A stretch of 64,000 bases of DNA from Bradyrhizobium japonicum USDA 6 (lineage in GTDB: Bacteria > Pseudomonadota > Alphaproteobacteria > Rhizobiales > Xanthobacteraceae), in contig NC_017249.1 in NCBI RefSeq assembly GCF_000284375.1, forward strand, positions 3,326,001 through 3,390,000, written 5' to 3'. The position numbers and the translations under genes are program-made. The notes under the pieces were generated by a model. The model did no database searches, had not been told where the DNA came from, and worked only from the letters and a program-made list of their open reading frames with translations. Below are positions 1 through 8,320 of the stretch, piece after piece. Position 1 is the stretch's first letter. Each line of letters starts with the position of its first letter.

Positions 1-261
1 TAATCTGGGCCAGGTACTCCTTGGCAGTGGCACGCGCAGCTCGGGTCGACATCTCGTTGGCGTCACCAATGGAAACTCTAATGGATGAAGCCCGCTTACC
101 GCCGCGCCTGAGGTCACCTTGGACAGTAAAGGTCCTCCGTCGCTTTCCAATGACCACGAAAAACCCTTCAATTCTGTATCTCGTGCGAGGTACCAGCCTT
201 CCTTCGGAGCGGGCAATTGAGCGATTTTCTTGTCGGTGAGAGAAATTCGAATATCGGTCAT
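1..261 (-). pseudogene. Tyrosine integrase, N-terminal part, frameshifted and cut by the window edge
   Basis: Translated by eye from an ATG at 261 on the minus strand. The protein starts MTDIRISLTDKKIAQL and, after a frame change, continues with VVIGKRRRTFTVQGDLRRGG and then SSIRVSIGDANEMSTRAARA. This is the arm-type DNA-binding domain (DUF4102-like) of tRNA-targeting phage or island integrases. The two halves lie in different frames: the A-run at 159-163 (plus strand) needs one more A to join them, so this is either a sequencing error or a real frameshift. The catalytic domain lies beyond the left edge. The gene reads away from the tRNA fragment at 441-485, as expected for an integrase next to its attachment site. 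Confidence 0.75.
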
Positions 262-440
262 AGCGAGAGTCCGGGGCCGCCAAAACGGTTTTCAAACGGT
301 GTTGGCGGATTGAGCAGTCGGAAGGGTTGAGTTCGACGGAGCGCGAAACTATGCGAGAAACACCTATAAAAAAGGGCTTCTCGAATCCTCATCGTAGCGC
401 GGCGTGCATTCGGAAACTGCGGAGAAGCGATGTGGTCGAA

Positions 441-485
441 CTCTTAATCAGCGGGTCCCAGGTTCGAGCCCTGGTGCGCCCACCA
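441..485 (+). other. Probable attachment site: 3' part of tRNA-Lys (CTT)
   Basis: The stretch begins in the anticodon loop (CTCTTAA, anticodon CTT), continues through the 3' anticodon stem and a perfect T-arm (CCAGG/CCTGG around TTCGAGC), and ends with an acceptor 3' strand plus CCA. The 5' half of a tRNA is absent: the bases before 441 cannot pair to form the anticodon stem. A 45-base tRNA 3' fragment 180 bp from an integrase start is the usual att footprint of an integrated island. The intact tRNA-Lys should lie at the other end, outside this window. Confidence 0.8.
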
Positions 486-638
486 TATCGAAAGCCCTTT
501 TAGCGCAGGGTTTTTCCATTTCAGGCGACAGAGCAGAGCGCGTATCGTGCGACGCTTTGGTGTTCGGACATCGCACCGTGCGTCGACTTGGCGATGTTCG
601 CGACATGTTCTTGCTGGTCCGCATCACCGTCGCGCTCC

Positions 639-932
639 TCATCTCGCATGGTCGCCAGTATCGTCCATGACTTGTCGCACGCCCGTGACCATCATGTAGA
701 CCGAGACTGGCCAGCTCGGGCCGCCACTCCACTGCACCAGCAGCGTCGGAATCAGTGGCGTAAAGCCGCCGACGACAACGCCGCTGACTTCTTTTGCGAA
801 GACGAGACCAGTGTAGCGGATCCGCGAGTCGAACAGCTCCGAGTAGAACGCCGCGATGGATCCGGAGATCGATGCGACGCCGAAAGACAAGCCGACGATG
901 CCTCTGTCGATTTCCGAATTACGGAATTTCAA
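639..932 (-). pseudogene. C-terminal remnant of an MHS-family MFS transporter
   Basis: About 97 residues match the last third of metabolite:H+ symporters (MHS family, ShiA/ProP-like). Visible landmarks are FYSELFDSRIRYTGLVFAKE, the following GGFTPLI, and the segment SWPVSVYMMVTG. Full-length members have about 430 residues and 12 membrane segments; here only the last two or three remain. Nothing recognisable continues upstream (above 932). It is most likely a decayed leftover beside the island junction and not expressed as a functional carrier. Confidence 0.7.
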
Positions 933-1335
933 AGAGGTGGCGCGGGCGGAATATGGAAAGACGTCTTACCTAAAGAACGGCGGACTGTTCTGCGGCGCAA
1001 CACCCTCGCCGGGCCGCTCGATTGCTGCCGCCGCCGTCAAGCGGGCGATGACACAGCGCGCAGATTGACGGACACGTCTTCATAATCGCGCTTTCGACGA
1101 CCCGCATGCTGCTCCTTGCCTGCAACTCCTTGATTTGAATCAGTGAGCATCGCGCCGAATTTGGGATGCTCGGCACACGACGGGGATTGGCTGCCTAGAG
1201 GATTTCTACGTAGTGGCTTATACTGATTGTGCGGTCGGTGTGTCGCGGCGGTAGGCTAAATTTATCGGAGAGTTGTCTGCATATGCCAGGAAACTAGCGG
1301 TTCGAAAGTTAGCACTGCAGGAAGGCGAGTGTATC
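933..1335. other. Intergenic, no gene seen
   Basis: No reading frame here has recognisable protein content on either strand. It separates the transporter remnant from the kinase stub and presumably carries the promoter for the stub and response regulator. I could not identify a clear -35/-10 pair. Confidence 0.5.
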
Positions 1336-1530
1336 ATGTCCCTTCAGGAGACACCGGTCAGCCGACATGTTCGAAATGCCTCCGGAGGATCGAGGCATGC
1401 GCGCAAGGCGAATTCCGAACAGTTCGCTCTGCAGGAAGAAGGTCATCGTCAGATTGCTTCGGAGCTTCACGATTCAACGTGCCAGCATCTGGTGGCGGCG
1501 AGCCTCATTCTGGAGGCAGCCCTCTCATGA
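1336..1530 (+). pseudogene. Histidine-kinase stub keeping only the HisKA_3 phosphoacceptor motif
   Basis: A 64-residue product begins at ATG 1336 after a purine-rich site (AGGAAGGCGAG). Its C-terminal half contains HRQIASELHDSTCQHLVAAS, the dimerisation/phosphoacceptor (H-box) motif of NarX/DegS-type kinases (HisKA_3). It is almost the same as the H-box of the full kinase at 27534-28751 (RIASELHDSTCQELVAASL). No PAS input domain precedes it and no HATPase follows. The stop codon overlaps the start of the response regulator (ATGA), so the two are translationally coupled. It could be a truncated pseudogene, or a short protein that serves only as a phosphate acceptor. Confidence 0.65.
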
Positions 1531-2153
1531 AACGAATTCTCATTGCTGATGATCATGATGCTGTTCGATCCGGGCTACGGGCTGTCCTCGAGCAGCGGCC
1601 GGGTTGGATGATTGTCGCCGAGGCCTCCGACGGAAAATCGGCATTTGAGGCCGCTCTCAAAGAGCGGCCCGATGTTGCGATCGTCGACTTCTTCATGCCG
1701 CGCATGACGGGACTGGAAATCACTCGAGGAATAAAAAAACATCTCCGCGAAACTGAGGTGCTGATCTTTACCGCGCACGAATCCGGAGTGCTGGCTCAAG
1801 AGGCGCTTCAGGCGGGTGCGCGCGCGTTCCTGGTCAAGTCGGACGCGAACAAGCTGCTGCTGGCTGCCGTTGAAGCGCTAATGGCGCGTAAGCCATTCGT
1901 CGGCGGACGATTTTGTGGTCAGTCGGGTCGAGAAGACGAAGCTGGCGAGGGGCATGCAAAGCTGTCTCCGCGAGAGCGGCTCGTTGTCAAACTCGTGGCC
2001 GAGGGGTACAGCAACAAGGGTATCAGCGCGATGCTGAGCTCAAGCGTGAAAACCACGGAAACGCATCGGGCGTCGGCCATGGGAAAACTGGGGGTCAATT
2101 CGATAGCTGGACTGGTCCGCTACGCGATCAGAGCTAAATTGATTGAAGAGTGA
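1527..2153 (+). CDS. NarL/FixJ-family response regulator
   Basis: The 208-residue protein has a receiver domain (about 1-120) with the acidic pair D8-D9, phospho-acceptor D54 in the segment DVAIVDFFMP, and the conserved lysine in FLVKSD. It is followed by a LuxR-type HTH (about 145-205: LSPRERLVVKLVAEGYSNKG, then SVKTTETHRASAMGKLG). The start is the ATG overlapping the stop of the kinase stub. It is a clear paralogue of the regulator at 29065-29700: same length range, D54, and a shared THRASAM-KL segment. Because its own kinase is truncated, it is probably phosphorylated by another kinase, possibly that at 27534-28751, or acts unphosphorylated. Confidence 0.9.
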   Translation: MKRILIADDHDAVRSGLRAVLEQRPGWMIVAEASDGKSAFEAALKERPDVAIVDFFMPRMTGLEITRGIKKHLRETEVLIFTAHESGVLAQEALQAGARAFLVKSDANKLLLAAVEALMARKPFVGGRFCGQSGREDEAGEGHAKLSPRERLVVKLVAEGYSNKGISAMLSSSVKTTETHRASAMGKLGVNSIAGLVRYAIRAKLIEE

Positions 2154-2398
2154 ACGAAATCAGCGGCTGCCGGCGCGCCGCGCTTCGCAACCGATCGCGG
2201 CGGTGAAGCAGAGCTGATCGCTGCGGAAGCGCAGCTCTGTTCTTTCCCGTCCGCAAAGGGATCGCGGACGGTCACCTCCACCGCCACCCGCAATGGCGGC
2301 GACCGCGATGCCACCAGCAAACCCAACGGAGCCTGCGCGGTCGCGGCCGCCCCCAACCGGGGCCATCCGCTCCCTGCTCCGGGGTTCGGGACAAGCCG

Positions 2399-2884
2399 CT
2401 ATCCCGCTCCGCGCGGGCCGAGTGTCAGGTTCGTAACTCCCGCCGCAAGGTTCAATCCGATCGATCGCTCGATCGACAGAGGCTGGAGCGCAATCGTCCG
2501 GCGAGAGCCTCCGATCAGAACGTTCGCTCCGAGACCAGGGCCGAACGCGACATTGCCGCTCGCCCCCACGTAGCTCCCGCGCAGCGTGCCGGGGCCGACG
2601 CGCGAGTTCCTGGCGAAGACCGCCCATGAGAGGGTTCCTGCGCTGGTCACGCCGATGTCGAGACCAACGCGCCTGATCCGTCCGTCGTAGACGTACTGCC
2701 GGGTCGAGCGTCTCGTGACGAATACGCAACGAAGCTCCTGCGCGGAGCCGAGCACCAGCCCAACGCGCGGAGTGCTGGTGCACACGAGCCGGCCGACCCT
2801 GAACGCCTCGGCGCGTGCGGGGAGGGCGTCGACGCACATCAAGGCGGATCCGCAGATGATTACAAGAAGCAGGTTAATGCGCAT
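2399..2884 (-). CDS. DUF992 domain secreted protein
   Basis: The 161-residue protein has an N-terminal signal peptide (MRINLLLVIICGSALMCVDA, cleavage near ARA-EA). The mature part follows the DUF992 pattern common in Bradyrhizobium and relatives: RVGRLVCTSTPRVGLVLGSA, GRIRRVGLDIGVTSAGTLSW, and GLGANVLIGGSRRTIALQPL. Function is unknown; the family is probably periplasmic. It begins directly after the stop of the membrane-protein gene (TGA then ATG), so it is the last gene of a three-gene minus-strand operon with the AI-2E permease at its head. Confidence 0.85.
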   Translation of the reverse strand: MRINLLLVIICGSALMCVDALPARAEAFRVGRLVCTSTPRVGLVLGSAQELRCVFVTRRSTRQYVYDGRIRRVGLDIGVTSAGTLSWAVFARNSRVGPGTLRGSYVGASGNVAFGPGLGANVLIGGSRRTIALQPLSIERSIGLNLAAGVTNLTLGPRGAG

Positions 2885-3484
2885 TCAGACCTCCGTTTGA
2901 CTTCCGGTGTTGGTGGGCGAACTCCCTGGGCTGCGATCCTGGCGAAGCCAGAACGTGATGCCGAGGCCGATCAGCAGGACGGCGCCCAACAGGAAGAAGA
3001 TGATGGATTGCTGTAACCAGGATATCGCCGGAACCGTGACGCCCATCGCAAGGCCGAGGAAGGCAATTTGCGGCGACAGAAGACTGACGCCGGCGAGGAA
3101 GGTGCCGAGCGCAAGTAACGTGAGAAGGACAAGGCTGGTCGCCGGCGTCGGCAACAATTGCTGAACGCCTGACACCAGCATGATGTTCATCGTGACCAGG
3201 ACGGCAACCCAGTGCAGCGCCTGGGTCCAGATCAGTTGCCACCGGGCCTCCTTGCCATCGACCTCCGGCCATCTGTTGATGACGCACACAACGCCGATGG
3301 CCAGCGCGAGAAATTCCCAATAGCCAACGAGAGGCTGGTGAGAGGCGTTGGTATAGGCGACGCCCGCGACGGCGAGCACCAGTGCAATGATGTAGGGAAG
3401 TTGCTGCCACAGAAAACGTGTCATCCGCGCGTGCGCCGGGGATGGCTCCATTCCATTGTTCCGTTCGGCTCGAATCTCGCTCAT
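2885..3484 (-). CDS. Integral membrane protein of unknown function
   Basis: This 199-residue protein has about five to six hydrophobic segments: YIIALVLAVAGVAYT, FLALAIGVVCVI, WVAVLVTMNIMLVSG, LVLLTLLALGTFLAG, IAFLGLAMGVTVP and IIFFLLGAVLLIGLGI. The tail is short, charged and serine-rich. I do not recognise the family. Its start overlaps the stop of the upstream AI-2E permease by four bases (ATGA) and its stop abuts the DUF992 gene, so the three are co-transcribed. An earlier or later internal start (for example the methionine before EPSPAHARM) is possible. Confidence 0.75.
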   Translation of the reverse strand: MSEIRAERNNGMEPSPAHARMTRFLWQQLPYIIALVLAVAGVAYTNASHQPLVGYWEFLALAIGVVCVINRWPEVDGKEARWQLIWTQALHWVAVLVTMNIMLVSGVQQLLPTPATSLVLLTLLALGTFLAGVSLLSPQIAFLGLAMGVTVPAISWLQQSIIFFLLGAVLLIGLGITFWLRQDRSPGSSPTNTGSQTEV

Positions 3485-4617
3485 GGCGCTCCCATTTGCG
3501 ATGGTCCCTTGTTGGACATGCGCCCGCTGTTATCGCCGAGGTAATCCTCGACGTAGAATCTAATGATCGCGACCCGGCCGACCGCGACCAGCGGCATGGC
3601 GAGTGCGATACCCATCACGCCCAGCATTGCGCCCAACAGCACGATCGCGACCAATGTCCATGCGGGAGGAATCTCGACCGCCTGGCGCTGGATCAACGGG
3701 CCGATCACATAGCCCTCGATCGATTGAATGATTGTGTAGATGACGACGGCCCAGATCAGCAGCGATGCGCCGAGCGGCATCGCGACGAGCGCGATCGGGA
3801 TCGCGGCAAGGATCGGCCCCAGATACGGAACGAAGTTGGAAAGGCCCGCCTGGAGCCCAAGCACGAAGGGACCGGGAAGCCCGATCAGATAGAGCGCGAC
3901 CCACACGCACAGTGTCATCAGGATGATGCGGATCAGCTGTCCGACGAACCACAGCCGCAGGACGTTTCCCATCTCGTTCATTACGGAGCGGGTTCGGGCG
4001 CGATAGGAAGGCTTCGTCAGCATCACGAGACTCTCGCGATGGCTGGTGGGATCAAAGGCGAAGAGGATACCGAGGAACGCGATCACCAGCACACCGGTCA
4101 GGAAGCTCGACGCTCTGCCAAGGACGAGTTGGGCGTGGCTGAAGAACCGGCCTTGATCGGACAGCAGCCATTGCGCAAAATCGCGCCCCGATTCCGGACC
4201 AAGCAGATCGACGCCGTAGGTCAGAAGGCGTTGCTGCAAGATGTCGAATTGGACGTCCATGACCTCTAGCAGGATGCGTGTTTGCTGCGGCAGCTTGCCG
4301 CCTCCCCAAGCGAGGCCTAGTCCGACCATGGTGCTGAATAGCAGCAGCACGAATGTCAGCCGCCAGACTCGATTGAGTGGAATTATTAGCGCCAGTGCGC
4401 GTGCGGCGGCATCCAGAAAGGCAGCAAACAGCACGCCTGCGAAGATGATGAGAAGACTCGAGGCCGTTTGCCATACGAGGAAGAGAGCAACGCAAATGGC
4501 GAGCAGGGCGAGACCCGTTGCGAGAAAGCCGCGCCGCCTGTCGGTCATGCCCTGGTCTGGAGGCTCGCGGACCACGACCTCGCGCGGTTGCTCTTGTCCT
4601 GTCCTCACGTCGCTCAT
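3481..4617 (-). CDS. AI-2E family transporter (PerM/YdiK-like permease)
   Basis: At 378 residues it has the family layout. A charged N-terminus is followed by three hydrophobic segments (about 30-100: FLATGLALLAICVALFLVW, LLIIFAGVLFAAFLDAAA, LTFVLLLFSTMVGLGLAW), a soluble helical part (about 100-200), then a C-terminal membrane bundle with the signatures VGQLIRIILMTLCVW, LGLQAGLSNFVPYLGPILAA and EGYVIGPLIQRQAVEIPPAW. Family members export small molecules or ions; autoinducer-2 export is shown only for a few, so the substrate is open. It heads the minus-strand operon that continues into the unknown membrane protein and the DUF992 gene. Confidence 0.88.
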   Translation of the reverse strand: MSDVRTGQEQPREVVVREPPDQGMTDRRRGFLATGLALLAICVALFLVWQTASSLLIIFAGVLFAAFLDAAARALALIIPLNRVWRLTFVLLLFSTMVGLGLAWGGGKLPQQTRILLEVMDVQFDILQQRLLTYGVDLLGPESGRDFAQWLLSDQGRFFSHAQLVLGRASSFLTGVLVIAFLGILFAFDPTSHRESLVMLTKPSYRARTRSVMNEMGNVLRLWFVGQLIRIILMTLCVWVALYLIGLPGPFVLGLQAGLSNFVPYLGPILAAIPIALVAMPLGASLLIWAVVIYTIIQSIEGYVIGPLIQRQAVEIPPAWTLVAIVLLGAMLGVMGIALAMPLVAVGRVAIIRFYVEDYLGDNSGRMSNKGPSQMGAP

Positions 4618-4668
4618 CGATCGCGTGTCTCGGCGGCGGATTGCAATGACGAACTGTCGCGCCGGGGC

Positions 4669-4905
4669 TCAGGTGCGAACACGGCGGCTGCCGTAATGGG
4701 GATGCGAGCCGCCGCGATGACGCCAGTAGCGATGCTTGGTGGGGTTCGTATTCGTATTTGGCGTGGCGGTGCTTGGGGCAGGTGTCGTGACCTGCTTTGG
4801 CACGGATGCGGCCGGATCGGTCGTCTGCGCCTGGGAACTGGTCGACTGCGCGGTTGCAATCGATCCGGCAAGGATCAAGGCACCGCAAAAGGTCCGGACA
4901 TTCAT
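4669..4905 (-). CDS. Small secreted Thr/Pro/Ala-rich protein
   Basis: From the ATG at 4905 the product has 78 residues: a signal peptide (MNVRTFCGALILAGSIATAQ), a low-complexity region rich in Thr, Pro, Ser and Ala, and a basic tail (KHRYWRHRGGSHPHYGSRR). An in-frame start seven codons upstream (4926) is also possible. Short basic or His-rich secreted proteins like this are common and mostly uncharacterised in rhizobia. Codon use and the clean signal peptide support a real gene, but there is no family assignment. Confidence 0.6.
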   Translation of the reverse strand: MNVRTFCGALILAGSIATAQSTSSQAQTTDPAASVPKQVTTPAPSTATPNTNTNPTKHRYWRHRGGSHPHYGSRRVRT

Positions 4906-5096
4906 GTTTGTCTCCAACTGACCCATAACACTTCAGATCGAGATTGCGCCGACGGCCAACGCATAGACGCGGACGCGTGCGGCGAGCCCTCAACCCCGGA
5001 GATGAGGTGGGCGGAAGGGTCGAATTTGAACGGGGTAGACCGGCCACCCCCGGTTACGAGAGTAGAGGCAGCTTCTCGGTCGGCGCATCAGGGATT

Positions 5097-5330
5097 CTAT
5101 GTAGAGGGCGAGGCAGGAAATCGGTCGACCGCCTCTAATGAGGACTTGTCGATCCGGGCGTAGCGGCGGGGACGACCAACACGAAGCTCGCGAAACAACT
5201 CGCCCGCCTTAGCGAGTTCAGTCGCGATATGCCTGGCGTGCAGAACGGCGGCGTCCTGGTCGGCGCACTCGCATCCAATTCCGTCCGGACAAAGGCCGTA
5301 CTTGTCGACGATGTGAAAGAAGTAGCGCAC
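5097..5330 (-). CDS. DUF6894-family small protein
   Basis: The 77-residue protein starts MRYFFHIVDKYGLCPDGIGC and continues with DQDAAVLHARHIATELAKAG. This matches the widespread rhizobial small-protein pattern RYFFH-(x)-D-(x)-G-(x)-AxxEA, annotated as DUF6894. The usual G/D pair is present (PDGIG). It is soluble, with no signal peptide. Function is unknown; members often occur as solitary genes near stress genes, as here. Confidence 0.75.
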   Translation of the reverse strand: MRYFFHIVDKYGLCPDGIGCECADQDAAVLHARHIATELAKAGELFRELRVGRPRRYARIDKSSLEAVDRFPASPST

Positions 5331-5570
5331 GCGAACGGATCAGGCCGGTGCGTGACCAGCTTCCAGTGACAAAGGTGTAAGAGTCCAGGCGAAAAGGACG
5401 AGAAGCCTGGGGCAACCCAAGGTTACCTTTCGGCAAGTCGCTCTGGCGGATACGGGTATCCCGAGATAGGGTGATATATCTTCCGGCGCCCGGGTGATCA
5501 TCCGATGTCCCCGCAGGGGCCGGACCGCTAGCTTGGCTTGTTCATGCGAACCAATCCGAGGAGGCAAGCG

Positions 5571-6281
5571 ATGTCGAATTATGATCCGAATTTGACTGCC
5601 TCAGGCACTGGTGGCGGCGCGCTTGCGATCGATCCCGGATTGCGCGCCTACATGCTGCGCATCTACAATTATATGGCCGCGGGCGTGGGCCTGACTGCAA
5701 TTGTCGCGTGGCTGACGTATCAGCTCATGGGTCCCGCATTGCTAGAGAGCCCGTTGATGTGGGTTCTCATCCTGGCGCCACTCGGGCTGGTGTTCTTCAT
5801 CGGGGCGCGCATCAATACGCTGTCGGTGGAAACGGCGCGCATTCTGTTCTTTGTCTATGCCGCGCTGGTCGGTGTCTCGCTCTCGACGCTGCTGCACATC
5901 TACACCAGCGCCTCGATCACGCGCGTGTTCTTCATCGCCGCCGCGATGTTCGGGGCACTCAGCGTCTTCGGCTACACCACGAGGCGCGACCTGTCCGCGG
6001 TCGGCAGCTTCCTGTTCATGGGCCTGATCGGCATCATCGTCGCAAGCCTGGTCAATATTTTCCTGAGGTCGACGGGGCTCGATTGGTTGATCTCGATCGT
6101 CGGCGTCGGCGTCTTTGCGGGACTCACGGCCTATGATACGCAGCGGATCAAGGCGATGTACGAGAGCAGGGACGATGCGACGACGGCAGGCCGCAAGTCG
6201 GTGATCGCGGCACTGTCGCTCTACCTCAACTTCCTCAATCTGTTCATGATGCTGCTGCGCCTGCTCGGCGGCAGGCGGTAG
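5571..6281 (+). CDS. Bax inhibitor-1/YccA family membrane protein
   Basis: The start is taken at ATG 5571, which has a strong ribosome binding site (GAGGAGG, about 7 bases upstream); an upstream in-frame ATG lacks one. The 236-residue product has a soluble N-terminus with LRAYMLRIYNYMAAGVGLTA, then seven hydrophobic segments. The C-terminal part carries the family signatures FAGLTAYDTQRIKAMYE and SLYLNFLNLFMMLLRLLGGR. YccA-type proteins interact with the FtsH protease; the wider family conducts Ca2+. It stands alone, convergent with the DUF1269 remnant only 7 bases away. Confidence 0.92.
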   Translation: MSNYDPNLTASGTGGGALAIDPGLRAYMLRIYNYMAAGVGLTAIVAWLTYQLMGPALLESPLMWVLILAPLGLVFFIGARINTLSVETARILFFVYAALVGVSLSTLLHIYTSASITRVFFIAAAMFGALSVFGYTTRRDLSAVGSFLFMGLIGIIVASLVNIFLRSTGLDWLISIVGVGVFAGLTAYDTQRIKAMYESRDDATTAGRKSVIAALSLYLNFLNLFMMLLRLLGGRR

Positions 6282-6287
6282 GCGGCT

Positions 6288-6509
6288 TCAGGCCGCCGGC
6301 CGCTCCGCCGCGCTGGCGAGCGCATCGCGCAGGATCTTTTCCTTGGTCTCGTCCAGGGACGTTTTCAATACGACTCCGCCGGCATCCTTGATTTCGTTCA
6401 ACACCTTATCTGCCGTCATGTTCTTGATCAGGACGAAGAGCGCGGCGTTGCCTGTGTGGAGCGAAGCGGACAGCTCCTTCATGAAGGAATCGTTGAGGGA
6501 GCAGGGGAA
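6288..6509 (-). pseudogene. C-terminal remnant of a DUF1269 membrane protein
   Basis: The last 70 or so residues (SLNDSFMKELSASLHTGNAA, LFVLIKNMTADKVLNEIKDA, then VVLKTSLDETKE) match the C-terminal half of DUF1269 proteins, which normally have about 160-170 residues with two central membrane helices. The N-terminal half is missing: upstream sequence in this frame is meaningless and runs into the end of mrpD (6550). It looks like a deletion joint between mrpD and an old DUF1269 gene. Confidence 0.7.
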
Positions 6510-6549
6510 CCCCTCGGCCCGATCTGCGCGATCCGGCGGTTCTGAGTCT

Positions 6550-8298
6550 TCAATTTGCTGCGAACATCGACGCGGCGAGCAGCAGCGACACCAGGAGCAG
6601 GGAGATGCCCGCGGCGGACCATTGACGGAGAACTTCGTCGCTTCTTTCGATGAGGCTGCCGAATCCAAGACAGCCGCGCCGGAGCGGACCGACCACTCTC
6701 ATGAGCGCTTTCCAGGCCGCGGATGAGCCCAGCGGGTGTGGCCACGGGCTGAGCAGGATGGCGAGCGCTGCCCCTCCCAGCACCGGCAGGAGCAATTTGG
6801 ATAGTGCGTCGATGCCGAACAGCTTCGATGTCGCATCATACGGGACCGGCAAATACGAATCCCAGGGTAGCAAGCCAAGGAACAAAGAACAGAGAGCCAA
6901 GGCAAGTGCCGCGAGGTCGCGGCTGAGCGGTGCTGGGCCGACGAGGGCAATCGGCTGGTCCGATGGCGCGAGCGCATGGGACAGGACCAGCACGACATAG
7001 GCGGTGGTGAACATTCCGCCGGCCTGGAGCACGACGGCCCACCACCACTGCCCCGTTCTCGCCGCGTCCTGGAGCAATAACTCCTTCGCGAGTGACGCTC
7101 CGCTCGGTTGAACACCCATCAGGGCGATGCCGCCAATTGCGAACGCCAGGACGCTCAAGGGCAGGGCGCGCGCGACACCGCGCAGCCCGGTGATGCGATC
7201 GTGGCCGAGCCCGGTGTAGATTGATCCGACGGCCATGAACATCGCCGCCTTGGCAGTCGCATGGGAAACTGCCTGCAACAGGCCGCCCGCCAGGGCCTGG
7301 TCACTTTCGAGCTTCCCGGATGCGCCGAACGCAAGAGGAAACATCAGGAAGAGATATCCGATCTGAGCCAGCGTCGAATACGCGATCAGAAGCTTGAGGC
7401 GCTCTTGCCGGAGAGCGACAACGCTTCCGAACAAGATCGCTCCGGCTCCCAACGCCGCGAGCAATTGTGCGGCAGCCAAGCCGGGCAAGCCCGGCATGAC
7501 GTCGAACCAGAGCCGAACAAGGATGAAGAACGATCCCTTCACGACCAAGGCGGACAGGATCGCGCTAGCTGCGGCCGGTGCGCCAGCGTGAGCGGGTGGC
7601 AGCCAGAGGTGCAACGGAAAGAGTGCAGTTTTTGCGAGGAGACCGGTTGTCATCAAGGCTGCCGCGATGAGCACGCCGGAGTCCGCGCTCACGCGATGCG
7701 ATAACAACTCGATATCAAGGGTGCCGTAGAGACCATAGAGCAGCGCGGTGCCCATCAGGTAGAGGACCGAGCCGAGCAGTGCGAAGAGCAGATACCGCAA
7801 TGCAGCCCGAAGCGTCTCCGCGCGACCGTCGAGAGAGACCAGAGGCACCGCGGCGAACGTCAGCAATTCCAGCGCGACATACAGCGTGAAGAGGTCTCCC
7901 GCGACGAAGATCGTGTTCAGCGCGCCCCAGATTGCCAGAAGCAGGATCCAGAATGCGAAAGGTGCGCGCGCTTCGACAGATTGGGGACGAAAATCGGTTG
8001 CGGCAAAAATGGCGACCGCGCAGATCACGACCGCCGTCGTCGCGAGCATGACCGCCGACAATCCGTCCGCGCGGAGGGCTACGCCGAGCGGGGGTGGCCA
8101 GGCGCCGAGCAGGTAGACGAGCTGGCCGTCGCTCCGAGGCAAGAGCACGAGAACGGCGAGAGCAATCGCCAACCCGATCAGCACGACCGTGGAGGCAACC
8201 TGCCGGACGTAGCGCTGGCCGAGAGCGAACGCCAGCAAGACGCCCGCGACCGGCACGACGATCGACAGCACCAGCAGGAAGCCGCCGGCGGTGGTCAC
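6550..8298 (-). CDS. mrpD: Mrp-type antiporter subunit D (proton-translocating)
   Basis: The 582-residue polytopic protein belongs to the NuoL/M/N-MrpA/D superfamily. Membrane segments run throughout. The conserved proton-channel features are visible: the acidic helix FTLYVALELLTFAAV (Glu), the lysine-bearing segment TTGLLAKTALFPLHLWLPPA with HAGAPAAASAILSALVVKGS, and later LKLLIAYSTLAQIGYLF plus QAVSHATAKAAMFMAVG. It closes the minus-strand order E-F-G-B-C-D. It is the only antiporter-type large subunit in the operon; no separate MrpA is present. Confidence 0.88.
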   Translation of the reverse strand: MTTAGGFLLVLSIVVPVAGVLLAFALGQRYVRQVASTVVLIGLAIALAVLVLLPRSDGQLVYLLGAWPPPLGVALRADGLSAVMLATTAVVICAVAIFAATDFRPQSVEARAPFAFWILLLAIWGALNTIFVAGDLFTLYVALELLTFAAVPLVSLDGRAETLRAALRYLLFALLGSVLYLMGTALLYGLYGTLDIELLSHRVSADSGVLIAAALMTTGLLAKTALFPLHLWLPPAHAGAPAAASAILSALVVKGSFFILVRLWFDVMPGLPGLAAAQLLAALGAGAILFGSVVALRQERLKLLIAYSTLAQIGYLFLMFPLAFGASGKLESDQALAGGLLQAVSHATAKAAMFMAVGSIYTGLGHDRITGLRGVARALPLSVLAFAIGGIALMGVQPSGASLAKELLLQDAARTGQWWWAVVLQAGGMFTTAYVVLVLSHALAPSDQPIALVGPAPLSRDLAALALALCSLFLGLLPWDSYLPVPYDATSKLFGIDALSKLLLPVLGGAALAILLSPWPHPLGSSAAWKALMRVVGPLRRGCLGFGSLIERSDEVLRQWSAAGISLLLVSLLLAASMFAAN

Positions 8299-8320
8299 CA
8301 GCGCGGGGGCGGGGGCAGCA

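Noticed and set aside
448..732. Minus-strand ORF over the tRNA fragment beginning near GAPGLEPGTR
   Set aside because: GAPGLEPGTR is the familiar false translation of the tRNA T-arm and not a protein.
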